Shown: positions 8,762-18,410, numbered from the stretch's first letter. The stretch is DNA of 64,000 nt from Desulfobaculum bizertense DSM 18034 (GCF_900167065.1 NZ_FUYA01000004.1:205030-269029), one strand, 5' to 3'. The notes: generated from the sequence alone by a model not told the origin. Program-made: numbers and translations.

Positions 8762-10147
8762 ATGAGTACACGAACGGAAAAGCACTTCTGGGACTTCTTC
8801 ACGAAGCCGACCCCGCCACAGCCCGCAGGCCCTCTCTCCAGTCTGCCGCTCTTTCGTCAGCTCTCACTTTTTTCTTCTGCATGTTTCCGTCAGCTCTCAC
8901 TCATTCCCCGTTATCTTGTTTCCCGCGTTGCATGGCGGCGCCATCGTCTTTGCCCCGCGCTCTTCTTTTGTGGGATTGGAGGGCTTTTCGTCACGGAGTA
9001 TGCCGTCTTATCGCTGCACAGCATACGCCCTCTTGGGGCGCCAATTGAGTGCGCTCAGACTTTTCAAAAGCCCCTGTTTTCACCCCTCTTCCCGGCGCCA
9101 CTTTTTGCTGCTGCGCCAGAGCAGTATCTTCCTGCACCCCTTTTTCACTCGCAATACAGCATCGCTTCTACACATTCAGATCCGCTTCTTTGTGAGCGTT
9201 TTCCTCTCCTCCCAGAGTCTCGCCCGGCGTCAATAACAAGCGTCCGTCGGTCCGTTAGCGCCGCACGTCTTCGCGCTCCTGTCGAAAAAGCTGCCTTTCA
9301 TCCTTTGGACAAGGCTCGTGCTCTTGAATTTGCCAGCACCCCCGAGCTTCATCGGCTTCTCGCTTCTGCCAGCACTGCGGAACTTCCGCTTTTAGCCAGC
9401 ACCATTCCTGATGGCCCACAAACAGCCATTGCTCCACCCGTCACCCGGCTTCGAAAAGTGCAGCAGGCTTTATATCAGCGCCATTTTCTCGGCTCCCTTT
9501 GTGCTCGTTTTGAGTCTGGTTCAGCAGGCCCCGCCGCCATTGGCTATGATCCAGAAGGTGGCACCTCGTATGGCAAATATCAGATCGCCTCGCGCACTGG
9601 CTCCATGCAGCGTTTTATTCGCTTTCTTCGCCATCGGGCACCAAGTCTCGCGCATCGTCTGTCTCAAAGCGGTCCCAGCAACACTCTTGCAACAACAGGC
9701 GTCATGCCTCGCGAATGGAAGCGGATTGCTGGCGAGTATCCCTCCCGCTTTGAACAGCTTCAGGACGAGTTTATTCACAACAGCTATTACACGCCCACGC
9801 TTCGCGAAATTCGCACCCGCACAGGCATCGACCTCAGTCGGCACCCTCGCGTCATTCGTGAAGTGCTTTGGAGCATGGCTGTACAGCATGGTCCCATCAA
9901 CTGTGCCCGGATGTTCAAGGCCGCAGAGGACATCGCAAAACTCTCGCCCGCGCATCTTTATCATCAGGAACTTTTACGTCAGATTTACCGCGTCCGTCGG
10001 CAGCGGATTCAGGCCTTTAGCCACAAGGCTCACGTCCCATCACTCTTGCGACGGCTCAACATGGAAGAAACTCTCGCCCTCTCGCAACTCAGGCTCCCGC
10101 CTCGGCACTCGTATCAGGCTGTCCTCGACCACCCCCGTGGCTCATAA
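8762..10147 (+). CDS. protein with C-terminal lysozyme-like domain, unusual N-terminal half
   Basis: The C-terminal part (about residues 235-420 of 461) reads ARFESGSAGPAAIGYDPEGG then TSYGKYQIASRTGSMQRF, the pattern of lysozyme/chitosanase-like domains found in VgrG-related proteins. The glutamate of FESG (residue about 251) is the likely catalytic acid. The N-terminal half is rich in Pro, Leu, Arg, Ser and Phe with one hydrophobic stretch (FFCGIGGLFVTEYAVL) that may be a membrane anchor, and it carries a short RQLSL duplication. I recognise no family there. The start is uncertain: upstream ATGs fall inside the terminator, and no good ribosome-binding site precedes 8762. Likely a cell-wall-active enzyme; the substrate is unknown. 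Confidence 0.65.
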   Translation: MSTRTEKHFWDFFTKPTPPQPAGPLSSLPLFRQLSLFSSACFRQLSLIPRYLVSRVAWRRHRLCPALFFCGIGGLFVTEYAVLSLHSIRPLGAPIECAQTFQKPLFSPLFPAPLFAAAPEQYLPAPLFHSQYSIASTHSDPLLCERFPLLPESRPASITSVRRSVSAARLRAPVEKAAFHPLDKARALEFASTPELHRLLASASTAELPLLASTIPDGPQTAIAPPVTRLRKVQQALYQRHFLGSLCARFESGSAGPAAIGYDPEGGTSYGKYQIASRTGSMQRFIRFLRHRAPSLAHRLSQSGPSNTLATTGVMPREWKRIAGEYPSRFEQLQDEFIHNSYYTPTLREIRTRTGIDLSRHPRVIREVLWSMAVQHGPINCARMFKAAEDIAKLSPAHLYHQELLRQIYRVRRQRIQAFSHKAHVPSLLRRLNMEETLALSQLRLPPRHSYQAVLDHPRGS

Positions 10148-10159
10148 AAGGCGCCAGGT

Positions 10160-10593
10160 GGGTGTTGTTTTATTGGGACGCTGTCCCAAACCCTGCAAGG
10201 GGCGCTAGGGTGGGCGGGGACTCTGTCCCCGCACCTCTGCAAGGGGCGCTGCCCCTTGACCCCGCCCAAGGACGAGGCCCTTGGGAATCCCGCTATCGCC
10301 CAAAATTTAAGGGCCGGATGAGTGAAAGCCTTCGGCTTCCCCCTTCATCCGGTCCTTAAATTTTGGCCTAGTGGGCGTCCCGTGTGTTCTTTTTCTTTGC
10401 GCTCCAACCCTTTCTTTCTGAACGCTAGCGTTCAGAAAGAAAATGGTGGCGAACACGAAGAAGAGAAAGAGGCTCTCGACGTTATGCCCAACAAGTTTGA
10501 ATTCCATTCACGCGAAGCGTGGATAGAATTCAAACTCGATGAGGATACGTAAGGGAATCATTCCCTTACGCGGGGGTTTGGGGGCTGGCCCCC
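10160..10593 (+). repeat. composite serial-hairpin repeat, copy A
   Basis: First of three related intergenic elements (others at 17971-18410, reversed, and 31090-31530). In order it holds TGGGACGCTGTCCCA, GGGGACTCTGTCCCC, AAGGGGCGCTGCCCCTT, a CCCAAGG...CCTTGGG palindrome, a long hairpin (10299-10366) with a CTTCGG tip, a 32-base palindrome centred on CTAG (10411-10442), a hairpin (10494-10536) with a GCGAAGC tip, GTAAGGGAATCATTCCCTTAC-type palindrome (10549-10569) and GGGGGCTGGCCCCC. It fills the gap between convergent genes. A shorter GGCCCCCAAT...CCATCCAGC duplication extends to about 10670. Confidence 0.9.
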
Positions 10594-10686
10594 AATTATT
10601 CCCCACCCGCCCATCCAGCACGAACGCGCTGGGGCAGGCCCCCAATATTCTTCCCTCCTCCCATCCAGCCAAACAACTCACGCCAG

Positions 10687-11451
10687 CTATTGACGTAACT
10701 CGTCGAAAAAATGAACGACGCTGAGCGCGACGCGCTCACGAGTATCGCGATGCGTGGTAAGAAGATGATGACTGGTAATATTTTCCTGAATGGAAAGGAG
10801 TTCGAGACGCCGAACCTGAGAAGAGACAGCGCGCTGAATTTCCCAAACATTCTGAACAGGCACCGTACGGTCTCCCTTGGCGTGAATGCTCAGAAGTGGA
10901 GATTTTATAGCCCGCAGGTCCTCACGAATAATCTTTATGCCGCGTAAAAGGCTGGTCAATGGCTTCAGAGCCATAACACACTCATAGCCACGCCACGGGG
11001 CAATTTCCCGTGAAGCAGAATTGGGTCCGGGCATGGGCCATATCGGACGAACATGCTGAAGAAGGGGGACAAAAGGAAGCCGCCAGTCGCTAAAAAGAGG
11101 CGGGAAAAAACTATAGAGGAAAACTGGAGCGGCAAGGGTTGCAATACCTGCGGGGTCAAATTCTTCACCGAGGGCGAGAGAAAGAGCGCCTCCGAGCGAA
11201 AGTCCTGCGACAAAGACCTGTTCGTAGGCAGCGGAAAGGCGTAAAAAGGCATCACGAGCAGAGCCATACCAGTCGACAAAATCAGTCCGCTGAAATTCAT
11301 CAACAGTGACGCCGTGCCCGGGGAGAAGCGGAACTTCGACATAATAGCCTGCGGCTTCGAGGGCTTTTTGAAGGCTTCGCATCTCAAAGGGATGCCCGCC
11401 AAAGCCATGAAGAAGAAGGACCGCAGCGCTTGTAGATGGTGAATGCTGCAT
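10687..11451 (-). CDS. alpha/beta-hydrolase, carboxylesterase Est30-like
   Basis: A 254-residue cytoplasmic serine hydrolase resembling carboxylesterase/monoacylglycerol lipase of the Est30 type. Visible features are LLLHGFGGHPFEMRSL (oxyanion region), the nucleophile elbow VAGLSLGGALSLALG, HAKGDRTVPV with the acid residue, and SHHLLTTHRDTRERV with the catalytic histidine. ATG 11451 gives the family-like short N-terminus MQHSPSTSAAVLLLHGFGG; an in-frame TTG at 11490 would add 13 residues. Neither has a convincing ribosome-binding site. It is convergent with the lysozyme-like gene across repeat copy A and divergent from the amidohydrolase pair. Natural substrate unknown. Confidence 0.88.
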   Translation of the reverse strand: MQHSPSTSAAVLLLHGFGGHPFEMRSLQKALEAAGYYVEVPLLPGHGVTVDEFQRTDFVDWYGSARDAFLRLSAAYEQVFVAGLSLGGALSLALGEEFDPAGIATLAAPVFLYSFFPPLFSDWRLPFVPLLQHVRPIWPMPGPNSASREIAPWRGYECVMALKPLTSLLRGIKIIREDLRAIKSPLLSIHAKGDRTVPVQNVWEIQRAVSSQVRRLELLSIQENITSHHLLTTHRDTRERVALSVVHFFDELRQ

Positions 11452-11571
11452 ATACTTGTGATACGCGGAGAGAAACAGTGATGCAAGCAATGACTGCGAC
11501 TTGCATGACAGTGCGGCATGCCGTACAAACAGCCTGACACAATTTTATTCCTGCGCCAAAAAGGAGCGTCC

Positions 11572-12909
11572 ATGACTATTTCCCACTGTGACACCCTCAT
11601 ACACGCTGCCTGGGTGGTCACACAGGACGATTCTCGCCGAATTTTAGAAGATGCGGGCATCGCTGTCAGCAACGGGTTCATTTCTGCAATTGGGAGCTGG
11701 GAGGAGCTGGCTCCGGTCTGGTACCCCAAACGCATTGTGGACCTCACCAAGCACCTGGTCCTGCCGGGGCTAATCAATGCTCATACCCACGCCTCCATGA
11801 CCTTAATGCGTGGTCTAGCCGATGACCTGCCACTCATGGAGTGGCTGACAAAACATATTTTTCCTGTTGAGCAAAAGCTGACGCCGGAGCTGGTCCACCT
11901 TGGGGCACTGCTGGCATGCTGCGAAATGACGAAAACAGGTACCACGGCATTCTGTGACATGTACCTCATGGAAGAACATGTCGGGCGAGCGGCAGAAGAG
12001 GCAGGACTTCGGGCACGAATTGGCGAAGTCCTTTTTTCTTTTCCTTCGCCAGCCTATGCCAGTCAGGACGAAGCCTTTGATCTGGTTCGCAGCATGAAAG
12101 AGCGTTTTGACGGTTCAAACAGAGTCAATACAGCCGTCATGCCCCACTCTGTGTACACAACCAGCCCTGAGCTTCTGGAAAAAAGCATGGAGCTTGCAGA
12201 AGAGCTGGATATTCCCCTCAATATTCACCTTGCCGAGACACAGACAGAATCACAGCAAAGCATAGAGCAGCATGGACTCCGCCCCGTGCCGTATGCGGCA
12301 GAACGCGGACTGCTCTCAAAGAGAACCCTTGCTGCCCACGCTGTCGACCTCACAGATGAAGAGATTGATCTTCTGGCCAAAAGCGGCACACGAGTCTGCC
12401 ATAATCCAGAAAGCAATATGAAACTGGCGTCTGGCATTGCCCGCGTTCCCGAAATGCAGGCCGCGGGCATTCCCCTGAGCCTTGGGACAGATGGCGCATG
12501 CAGCAACAACAACCTTGATATGTTCTCAGAAATGTCGAGCTGTGCATTGCTGCAAAAGGTCCACCACAAAGATTCCACACGTGTCCCAGCCCAGCAGGTG
12601 CTGGATATGGCAACACGCGGAGGGGCATGCAGTCTGGATATGCCGCAGACGGGATACCTTGCCAAAGGACAGGCCGCCGACCTGATTGCGCTGAATCTCA
12701 ATACGCCAAGCCTCATGCCAATGTATAACCCAATTTCCCATCTGGTTTATGCAGCACAGGGAGCAGACGTCGCGCTCACAATGGTTGGAGGCGAAACGCT
12801 GTATCAGGATGGCAAATTTACCCGGATTGATTACCCTGCCCTTCGTGAAGAAATTCGAGACGCCGCAGAGTTCATTAAAAAACAGTTCGAACAGGGGAAA
12901 ATGGCATGA
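11572..12909 (+). CDS. amidohydrolase, MTA/SAH deaminase-like (first of a tandem pair)
   Basis: Amidohydrolase-superfamily enzyme of the 5-methylthioadenosine/S-adenosylhomocysteine deaminase group, which converts the adenine of these nucleosides to hypoxanthine. The metal-binding HxH occurs in LPGLINAHTHASMTLMRGLA; later ligands lie in NIHLAETQTES, LAAHAVDL and SLGTDGACSNNNLDMF. The length is 445 residues, normal for the family. AAGGAG (11561-11566) precedes ATG 11572. The stop overlaps the next start (ATGA). Substrate assignment among SAH, MTA, adenosine and chlorinated ring compounds is by family only. Confidence 0.88.
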   Translation: MTISHCDTLIHAAWVVTQDDSRRILEDAGIAVSNGFISAIGSWEELAPVWYPKRIVDLTKHLVLPGLINAHTHASMTLMRGLADDLPLMEWLTKHIFPVEQKLTPELVHLGALLACCEMTKTGTTAFCDMYLMEEHVGRAAEEAGLRARIGEVLFSFPSPAYASQDEAFDLVRSMKERFDGSNRVNTAVMPHSVYTTSPELLEKSMELAEELDIPLNIHLAETQTESQQSIEQHGLRPVPYAAERGLLSKRTLAAHAVDLTDEEIDLLAKSGTRVCHNPESNMKLASGIARVPEMQAAGIPLSLGTDGACSNNNLDMFSEMSSCALLQKVHHKDSTRVPAQQVLDMATRGGACSLDMPQTGYLAKGQAADLIALNLNTPSLMPMYNPISHLVYAAQGADVALTMVGGETLYQDGKFTRIDYPALREEIRDAAEFIKKQFEQGKMA

Positions 12910-14249
12910 GCGCACAACACTGTGACACCCTGCTCCATGCAGGCATCGTCCTGACGCAAAACGAAAAGCGCGAAGTTCTGCATAACGCAGGCATAGCCAT
13001 CACAGCAGGTAAAATTGATGCCGTTGGCGACTGGGACGCCATTTCAAAAGAATTTTCGGCAAAGGATGAGCGTGATCTGCAAAACTGCCTTGTTTTGCCT
13101 GGGCTTATCAACTGCCATACGCACAATTCAATGACAGCATTCCGCGGGCTTGCAGATGACCTGCCGCTCATGGACTGGCTGGAGAATCATATCTGGCCAA
13201 TGGAAAAGAAACTGGATGCTGAAATTATCCAGTACGCAGGAGCCATTGGTTGCGGTGAAATGATTCGTACCGGTACGACCTGTTTCTGCGACATGTACCT
13301 GCATGAAGACGTTACGGCCAAACTTGCACAGGGCACAGGGATGCGCGCGGTCTTGGGAGAAGGTCTTCTGGGCTTCCCTACCCGGCGCTATTCCAACCTG
13401 AACGAAGCGCTGGACCTTATTGAATCACTGCACCTGCGCAACAAAAAATATGGAACGCGAGTCACCACCTGCGTTGCTCCGCACGCGGTCTACACCACAA
13501 ATCTGGAACTTTTAGAAAAGAGCTTTGCCTTAGCAGAAGAACTTGATATACCGTGGACCGTTCACCTTGCTGAAACCACTGAGGAATCTGCTCGAAGTGA
13601 AGAAATGTTCGGCTGTCGCCCGGTCGAATACCTTCATAGAGCAGGTTGTCTTTCTCCCCGTAGCGTTCTGGTTCACTGCGTTGACCTGACCGAAGAGGAA
13701 CAGGACTGCATCGCAGAATCTGGTGCCAGCGTTGTACACAACCCCCGCAGCAACATGAAGCTCGCCAGCGGCATTTCACCTGTCGCGGGACTTCTTGAGC
13801 GCGACGTCAATGTGTGCCTCGGTACGGACGGAGCGGCCAGCAACAACGGTCTCAACATCTTTCGTGAAATGAAGGCCGCAGCGCTGCTACAGAAGGTTTC
13901 GACGCAGGATCCAACGGTTTGCCCGGCACAAACAGTGCTGGACATGGCCACTAGAAATGCGGCAAAAGCACTCGGGCAAGCTGATCTTGGGAGCATTGCT
14001 CCAAAAAACATTGCAGATATCATCGCTTTAGACCTCGACGAACCGGCCCTTTGTCCTGTATATACCCCAGCTTCACACATCGTTTATGCGGCTGGAGGAC
14101 AAGAGGTCTGCTTTTCTATGGTCGCAGGCGAGGTCATATACTCAAACGGTGTGTACACACATTTTGAGATTGAGGAACTTCGGGAGTGTTCCCGAAGAAT
14201 CGCGGACTGGGTACGGGCAGAAAAAGTACGCTCCCAAACCGGAGCTTGA
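12906..14249 (+). CDS. amidohydrolase, MTA/SAH deaminase-like (second of a tandem pair)
   Basis: Paralogue of the preceding gene, colinear over its whole 447 residues. HxH is in LPGLINCHTHNSMTAFRGLA, with VHLAETTEES, VHCVDLTEEE and CLGTDGAASNNGLNIFREM carrying the other metal and substrate ligands. The full set of catalytic residues appears present in both copies, so neither looks decayed. Translation is coupled to the upstream gene by the ATGA overlap. The pair may have split substrates, for example SAH versus MTA, but this is inference. Confidence 0.88.
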   Translation: MSAQHCDTLLHAGIVLTQNEKREVLHNAGIAITAGKIDAVGDWDAISKEFSAKDERDLQNCLVLPGLINCHTHNSMTAFRGLADDLPLMDWLENHIWPMEKKLDAEIIQYAGAIGCGEMIRTGTTCFCDMYLHEDVTAKLAQGTGMRAVLGEGLLGFPTRRYSNLNEALDLIESLHLRNKKYGTRVTTCVAPHAVYTTNLELLEKSFALAEELDIPWTVHLAETTEESARSEEMFGCRPVEYLHRAGCLSPRSVLVHCVDLTEEEQDCIAESGASVVHNPRSNMKLASGISPVAGLLERDVNVCLGTDGAASNNGLNIFREMKAAALLQKVSTQDPTVCPAQTVLDMATRNAAKALGQADLGSIAPKNIADIIALDLDEPALCPVYTPASHIVYAAGGQEVCFSMVAGEVIYSNGVYTHFEIEELRECSRRIADWVRAEKVRSQTGA

Positions 14250-14345
14250 CTTTTCCCCATTTTTCAATAAATACTCTTCCGCTTTCGAGAGATAGCCAAG
14301 GAAACATTGTCGTTTCCGGGTCGTATTCAGAGAGGAGAATATTTC

Positions 14346-14633
14346 ATGGCCAAAAAACATCGCAAGACGATCATTGACGACGCTGTGATGACTGACGCAG
14401 GCCTCACTTACAACGGTGTTGCACTTCAGCCCGTTGTTGAAAAGTGTGAAGGCTGCGAACGTGTTGTCGAGCACGAGTCTGGTAAATACTGCACCACCTA
14501 CGCTCAGCCTGAGCTGCGGTGGCACCGTGGTGTCTGTAACTTCGCAACCCACGTCCGCGCTGAGCTGGACAAGGGTGGTAAAGTGAAGATCAACCCCCTC
14601 AAAGCTTCCAAGCGTGCCGCTCGCGGCCGTTAG
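14346..14633 (+). CDS. PxxKW-type cysteine-rich protein
   Basis: A 95-residue small protein of a family I know from Desulfovibrio and relatives, function undetermined. It shows VVEKCEGCERVVE, KYCTTYAQPELRWHRGVC and the C-terminal KINPLKASKR block. The family name motif P-x-x-K-W appears here as PELRW, lysine replaced by arginine. Four cysteines (CEGC, YC, VC) could bind metal. AGAGGAG precedes ATG 14346. It is flanked by its own terminator, so it is probably transcribed alone or with a short leader. Confidence 0.82.
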   Translation: MAKKHRKTIIDDAVMTDAGLTYNGVALQPVVEKCEGCERVVEHESGKYCTTYAQPELRWHRGVCNFATHVRAELDKGGKVKINPLKASKRAARGR

Positions 14634-14654
14634 TAGGCTCTATACGAGGAATCC

Positions 14655-14684
14655 AAAGGGCGGGCCGCAAGGTCCGCCCTTTTC
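14655..14684 (+). terminator. terminator after the PxxKW gene
   Basis: AAAGGGCGGGCC and GGTCCGCCCTTT flank a GCAA tetraloop and end in TTTT. Confidence 0.88.
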
Positions 14685-14764
14685 TGTTTACAGCATTTCA
14701 CGCTATGCTCTCCTCGCACAGGATTTTTGCCCTGTGTTCCTGTAACGCCATAAGGGAGTTCCTA

Positions 14765-15991
14765 ATGAAACAGACTGTACTCGACGCAATTGACAAACAG
14801 CGCGACAGCCTTATTGATCTTCAGCGGCAGCTTGTTGCCATTCCTGCCCTCGGCCCCGATAACGGCGGCAAGGGAGAAAAAGAAAAAGCTGATTTTCTGA
14901 TTGAGTATCTTCAGAATCTTGGCTGCAACAACATCACAGAGCTGAATGCGCCTGATGACCGCGCAGAAGCTGGCTACCGCCCCAATATTTTGGCTATGGT
15001 TCCCGGCACTGACCTTGACCGCACTCTTTGGGTCATTGGTCACATGGACATCGTTCCTGCCGGTGAACGCGAACTCTGGGACAGCGATCCTTTTGAGCTG
15101 CGTGTCGAAGGTGACGAAATGTTTGGCCGCGGCGTCGAAGACGATCACGCAGGCATTGTCCCTCCGCTCATGCTCGCAAAGGTTCTTCTCGAAAACGACA
15201 TCACTCCAAATTTCAATCTCGGTCTCATCTTTGTTGCTGACGAAGAAACTGGCAGCAAGTACGGTCTGGGTCACGTCGTCGAAGAGCACTCCGACTACTT
15301 TGGTGAAAATGATCTCTTCATCATCCCCGACATGGGAGCCGAAGACTCTTCCATGATCGAGATCGCAGAGAAATCCTCTCTGTGGGTCAAGGTTGGCGTC
15401 ATTGGCAAGCAGTGCCACGCCTCCACCCCGCTCGACGGTGTCAACTCTCTGGTCGCAGCCTCCGCCTTCATTCTGCGCGTTAACGACCTGTATGATGAAT
15501 ACCCAGACGAAGACGACCTGTTTGAGCCAGCTGTTTCAACTTTTGAGCCGACCAAAAAAGACGCTAACGTCCCCAATATCAACACCATTGCGGGCAAAGA
15601 CGTTTTTTATATCGACAGCCGTGTCCTTCCGCATTACAGCCTTGACGACGTTGTTGAGTCCATCAAATCTATCGGGGCCGACATCGAACTTGAATATGGC
15701 GTCAAATGCGAATTCGACGTTCTTCAGGCAGAACAGGCTGCACCTGCGACCCCCGCTGACGCTGAGGTCGTGACCCGCCTGAGCAAAGCCGTCAAAACAG
15801 TCTATGGAACCGACTGCAAGCCTGTTGGCATTGGCGGCGGAACTGTTGCTGCATTCCTGCGCAGAAAGGGATTTGGCGCTGCCGCATGGGCTACCATGAT
15901 CGGCAACCCGCACCAGCCCAACGAAAAGGCACGTATTTCTCACCAGCTTGGTGACGCAAAAGTGCTGACAGAAATGCTGTTTACAGACTAA
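14765..15991 (+). CDS. M20-family metallopeptidase (ArgE/DapE-type)
   Basis: A 408-residue zinc amidohydrolase. The first metal histidine and bridging aspartate are in LWVIGHMDIVPAG and FGRGVEDDHAG; the general-base glutamate pair is in FVADEETGSKYG. KVGVIGKQCHASTPLDGVN is the dimerisation/lid segment, and a late histidine lies in GNPHQPNEKARISHQLGD. AGGGAG precedes ATG 14765. Members hydrolyse N-acyl amino acids or dipeptides; this one is sometimes annotated as diaminopimelate desuccinylase-like, but sequence alone does not settle it. mnmG follows after a short hairpin. Confidence 0.88.
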   Translation: MKQTVLDAIDKQRDSLIDLQRQLVAIPALGPDNGGKGEKEKADFLIEYLQNLGCNNITELNAPDDRAEAGYRPNILAMVPGTDLDRTLWVIGHMDIVPAGERELWDSDPFELRVEGDEMFGRGVEDDHAGIVPPLMLAKVLLENDITPNFNLGLIFVADEETGSKYGLGHVVEEHSDYFGENDLFIIPDMGAEDSSMIEIAEKSSLWVKVGVIGKQCHASTPLDGVNSLVAASAFILRVNDLYDEYPDEDDLFEPAVSTFEPTKKDANVPNINTIAGKDVFYIDSRVLPHYSLDDVVESIKSIGADIELEYGVKCEFDVLQAEQAAPATPADAEVVTRLSKAVKTVYGTDCKPVGIGGGTVAAFLRRKGFGAAAWATMIGNPHQPNEKARISHQLGDAKVLTEMLFTD

Positions 15992-16017
15992 CCACACACT
16001 TCTGATTTCACATGGCC

Positions 16018-16045
16018 GCACACGGTTCCTGCGGGTTCCGTGTGC
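16018..16045 (+). other. hairpin between the M20 peptidase and mnmG
   Basis: GCACACGG (16018-16025) and CCGTGTGC (16038-16045) form a perfect 8-bp stem with a 12-base loop. There is no T tract, so it is a weak terminator at best. It ends 16 bases before the mnmG start and could affect translation initiation. Confidence 0.5.
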
Positions 16046-16060
16046 TGGCTGGTTTATACG

Positions 16061-17941
16061 ATGAAACGTTTTCCCGAAAAATTTGACCTTATTGTCGTGG
16101 GTGCCGGACACGCAGGCTGTGAAGCAGCCTCTGCCGCTGCCCGTCTGGGTTTGTCCACCCTGCTTTTGACCATCAATATCGACCGCATTGGGCACCTCTC
16201 CTGCAACCCCGCTATTGGCGGCCTTGCCAAGGGGCACATGGTGCGCGAGATCGACGCACTTGGTGGTCGCATGGGCATGTGGGCCGACAAAGGCGGCATC
16301 CAGTTCCGCATCCTGAATACCAGAAAAGGCCCTGCTGTTCGCTCCAGTCGTGCCCAGATGGATCGTGCAGCATACATGAAAGCCGTCCAGTCTGACCTTT
16401 TCCATCAGGAAAATCTCTGGATCTTTCAGGACATGGCCGCCGAAGTCTTGACGGAAAACGGCAAAGCAAGTGGCATCCGCACTGCCCTCGGCGAGGTTTT
16501 CCCCTCCCGCGCAGTTCTTTTGACCACAGGAACCTTCCTCAACGGTCTTATTCACGTTGGTGAACGCAACTTTGCCGGTGGTCGTCTGGGCGATCCTGCA
16601 TCCCAGAATCTCTCTGACAACCTCCGCTCCCTTGGTCTGGAGCTTGGGCGTCTGAAAACTGGTACAACCCCCAGACTTTTGGCCGAGAGCTGTGATTTTT
16701 CCAAAATGAACGAACAGGCAGGCGACAACCCTCCCCAGCCGTTCAGTTTCCACGCACCCTTTGAGCCGCTCCCGCAGCGTTCCTGCTACATCACATGGAC
16801 CAACGAAGAAACCCACGCCGCAATTCGCAAAGGTTTTGACCGTTCCCCCATGTTCACAGGCGTTATCAAAGGCACAGGCGCCCGTTACTGCCCTTCCATT
16901 GAAGACAAGGTCGCCCGCTTCCCAGAAAAGGACCGCCATCAGATTTTTGTTGAGCCAGAGGGCCTGAACAGTCCCGAAGTATACCCCAATGGCATCCCGA
17001 CCAGTCTGCCTCTGGACATACAGAAAGCCATGCTTCGCACCATTCCCGGACTTGAGCATGCGCAAATCATGCGTCCCGGTTATGCCATTGAGTATGATTT
17101 CTGTTTCCCAACGCAGCTTGACCCAACGCTTCAGGCAAAGAAAGTTCCCGGTCTCTGGCTCGCAGGCCAAATCAACGGCACTTCCGGTTATGAAGAAGCT
17201 GCGGCACAGGGCCTTTGGGCCGCAATGAACGTGTTCTGCGCCCTCGAAGGTCGCAAACCCTTCATTCTCGGTCGCGATCAGTCGTACATTGCCGTCCTCG
17301 TTGACGATCTCGTTACCAAGGGCACCAAGGAACCCTATCGCATGTTTACCTCACGCGCCGAGCACCGCCTGCTCCTGCGTGAGGACAATGCTGACAGCCG
17401 CTTGACCCCTATCGGTCGCGAGCTAGGGCTTGTTGATGACGTGCACTGGGCTATCTTCCTTGCCAAGGACAAAGCCCTGCAGGAAACCATTGAAGGTCTT
17501 CGCAGCATTCAAATTCGCCCAGATGCCGCAACACGCGAAATCTTGGACGGCATTGGTGCAGCTATCCCCAAGAAAGCCGTTACCCTTGCCAATATTTTGC
17601 GGCAGCCAGATCTGCGCATCGCCAAGCTCGCGCCCTTCTTCCCCGCTCTTGAGAATATGCCTCAGGATGCGCTCAAAGAAGCTGAGACCATCGTCAAGTA
17701 TGAGGGCTACCTCAAGCGGCAGGAAGAACTCGTCACCCGGTTCCGCTATCTCGAAGATGTCGAGCTGCCCGCTGATCTCGATTACACAACTGTCTCCGGC
17801 CTGACCCATGAGGTCGTCGAGAAGTTGACCAATATTCGGCCCCTTACCCTTGGTCAGGCAAACCGCATCTCCGGCATCACCCCCGCCGCTATTGCCTGTC
17901 TCGAGGTTCACCTCAAGAAACTCGCTGCCAAAATTGCGTAG
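16061..17941 (+). CDS. mnmG: tRNA uridine-5-carboxymethylaminomethyl modification enzyme MnmG
   Basis: FAD-dependent partner of MnmE (GidA) that installs the 5-carboxymethylaminomethyl group at wobble U34 of several tRNAs. The 626-residue protein begins [17 protein letters not shown], the FAD-binding loop. Other motifs are [40 protein letters not shown]-like sequence ([12 protein letters not shown]) and [18 protein letters not shown] 16061 fits the family start; the ribosome-binding site is poor. mnmE is not in the window. Repeat copy B follows directly after the stop. Confidence 0.96.
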   Translation: MKRFPEKFDLIVVGAGHAGCEAASAAARLGLSTLLLTINIDRIGHLSCNPAIGGLAKGHMVREIDALGGRMGMWADKGGIQFRILNTRKGPAVRSSRAQMDRAAYMKAVQSDLFHQENLWIFQDMAAEVLTENGKASGIRTALGEVFPSRAVLLTTGTFLNGLIHVGERNFAGGRLGDPASQNLSDNLRSLGLELGRLKTGTTPRLLAESCDFSKMNEQAGDNPPQPFSFHAPFEPLPQRSCYITWTNEETHAAIRKGFDRSPMFTGVIKGTGARYCPSIEDKVARFPEKDRHQIFVEPEGLNSPEVYPNGIPTSLPLDIQKAMLRTIPGLEHAQIMRPGYAIEYDFCFPTQLDPTLQAKKVPGLWLAGQINGTSGYEEAAAQGLWAAMNVFCALEGRKPFILGRDQSYIAVLVDDLVTKGTKEPYRMFTSRAEHRLLLREDNADSRLTPIGRELGLVDDVHWAIFLAKDKALQETIEGLRSIQIRPDAATREILDGIGAAIPKKAVTLANILRQPDLRIAKLAPFFPALENMPQDALKEAETIVKYEGYLKRQEELVTRFRYLEDVELPADLDYTTVSGLTHEVVEKLTNIRPLTLGQANRISGITPAAIACLEVHLKKLAAKIA

Positions 17942-17970
17942 CGAATTTCATTTTTGAGAGGGGAGAAAAC

Positions 17971-18410
17971 CGGGGCCAGCCCCGGACCCCGCGTAAGGGA
18001 ATGATTCCCTTACGTATCCTCATCGAGTTTAAAAGCCGTGCAAGCTTCGCTTGCACGGCTTTTAAACTTAATGGGGCTAGCGTCGAGAGCCACTTTCTCT
18101 TTTGCGAGTTGCCACCATGCTCTTTCTGAACGCTTGCGTTCAGAAAGAACATACGTGCAGCAGAAAAGGCAAAAGAACACGCGTTCGGGAAATTCCCCTA
18201 GCTCAAAAAAATAGGCTGATGGAGAGGAAAGCGAAGCTTTCATCCCATTCAGCCTATTTTTTTGAGCGATAGCGGGATTCCCAAGGGCCTCGTCCTTGGG
18301 CGGGGTCAAGGGGCAGCGCCCCTTGCAGAGCACGAGACAGAGTCTCGTACCCCCACCCACCCGGCACCCCTTGCAGGGCTTGGGACAGCGTCCCAATAAA
18401 ACACACCACC
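17971..18410 (-). repeat. composite serial-hairpin repeat, copy B (inverted)
   Basis: Same module order as copies A and C when read on the minus strand. Invariant blocks are TTTTATTGGGACGCTGTCCC, the GGGGCGCTGCCCCTTGACCC block, CCCAAGGACGAGGCCCTTGGG-type palindrome and GATGAGGATACGTAAGGGAA. The variable hairpins are 18202-18266 (arms CTCAAAAAAATAGGCTGA and complement, TTC tip), 18121-18148 (TCTTTCTGAACGC arms) and 18026-18068 (AGTTTAAAAGCCGTGCAAGC arms, GAA tip). It separates mnmG from mlaE. Confidence 0.9.

Noticed and set aside
10160-10593. CRISPR array or integron attC series as an explanation of the serial palindromes
   Set aside because: The modules are not equal repeats with spacers, there are no cas or integrase genes, and no attC core sites are seen.
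10711-10947. Plus-strand 78-codon frame opposite the esterase gene
   Set aside because: Shadow of the esterase, which has all catalytic motifs.
15536-17170. 544-codon open frame on the minus strand across mnmG and the M20 peptidase gene
   Set aside because: Antisense shadow of two well-supported genes; length results from codon bias.
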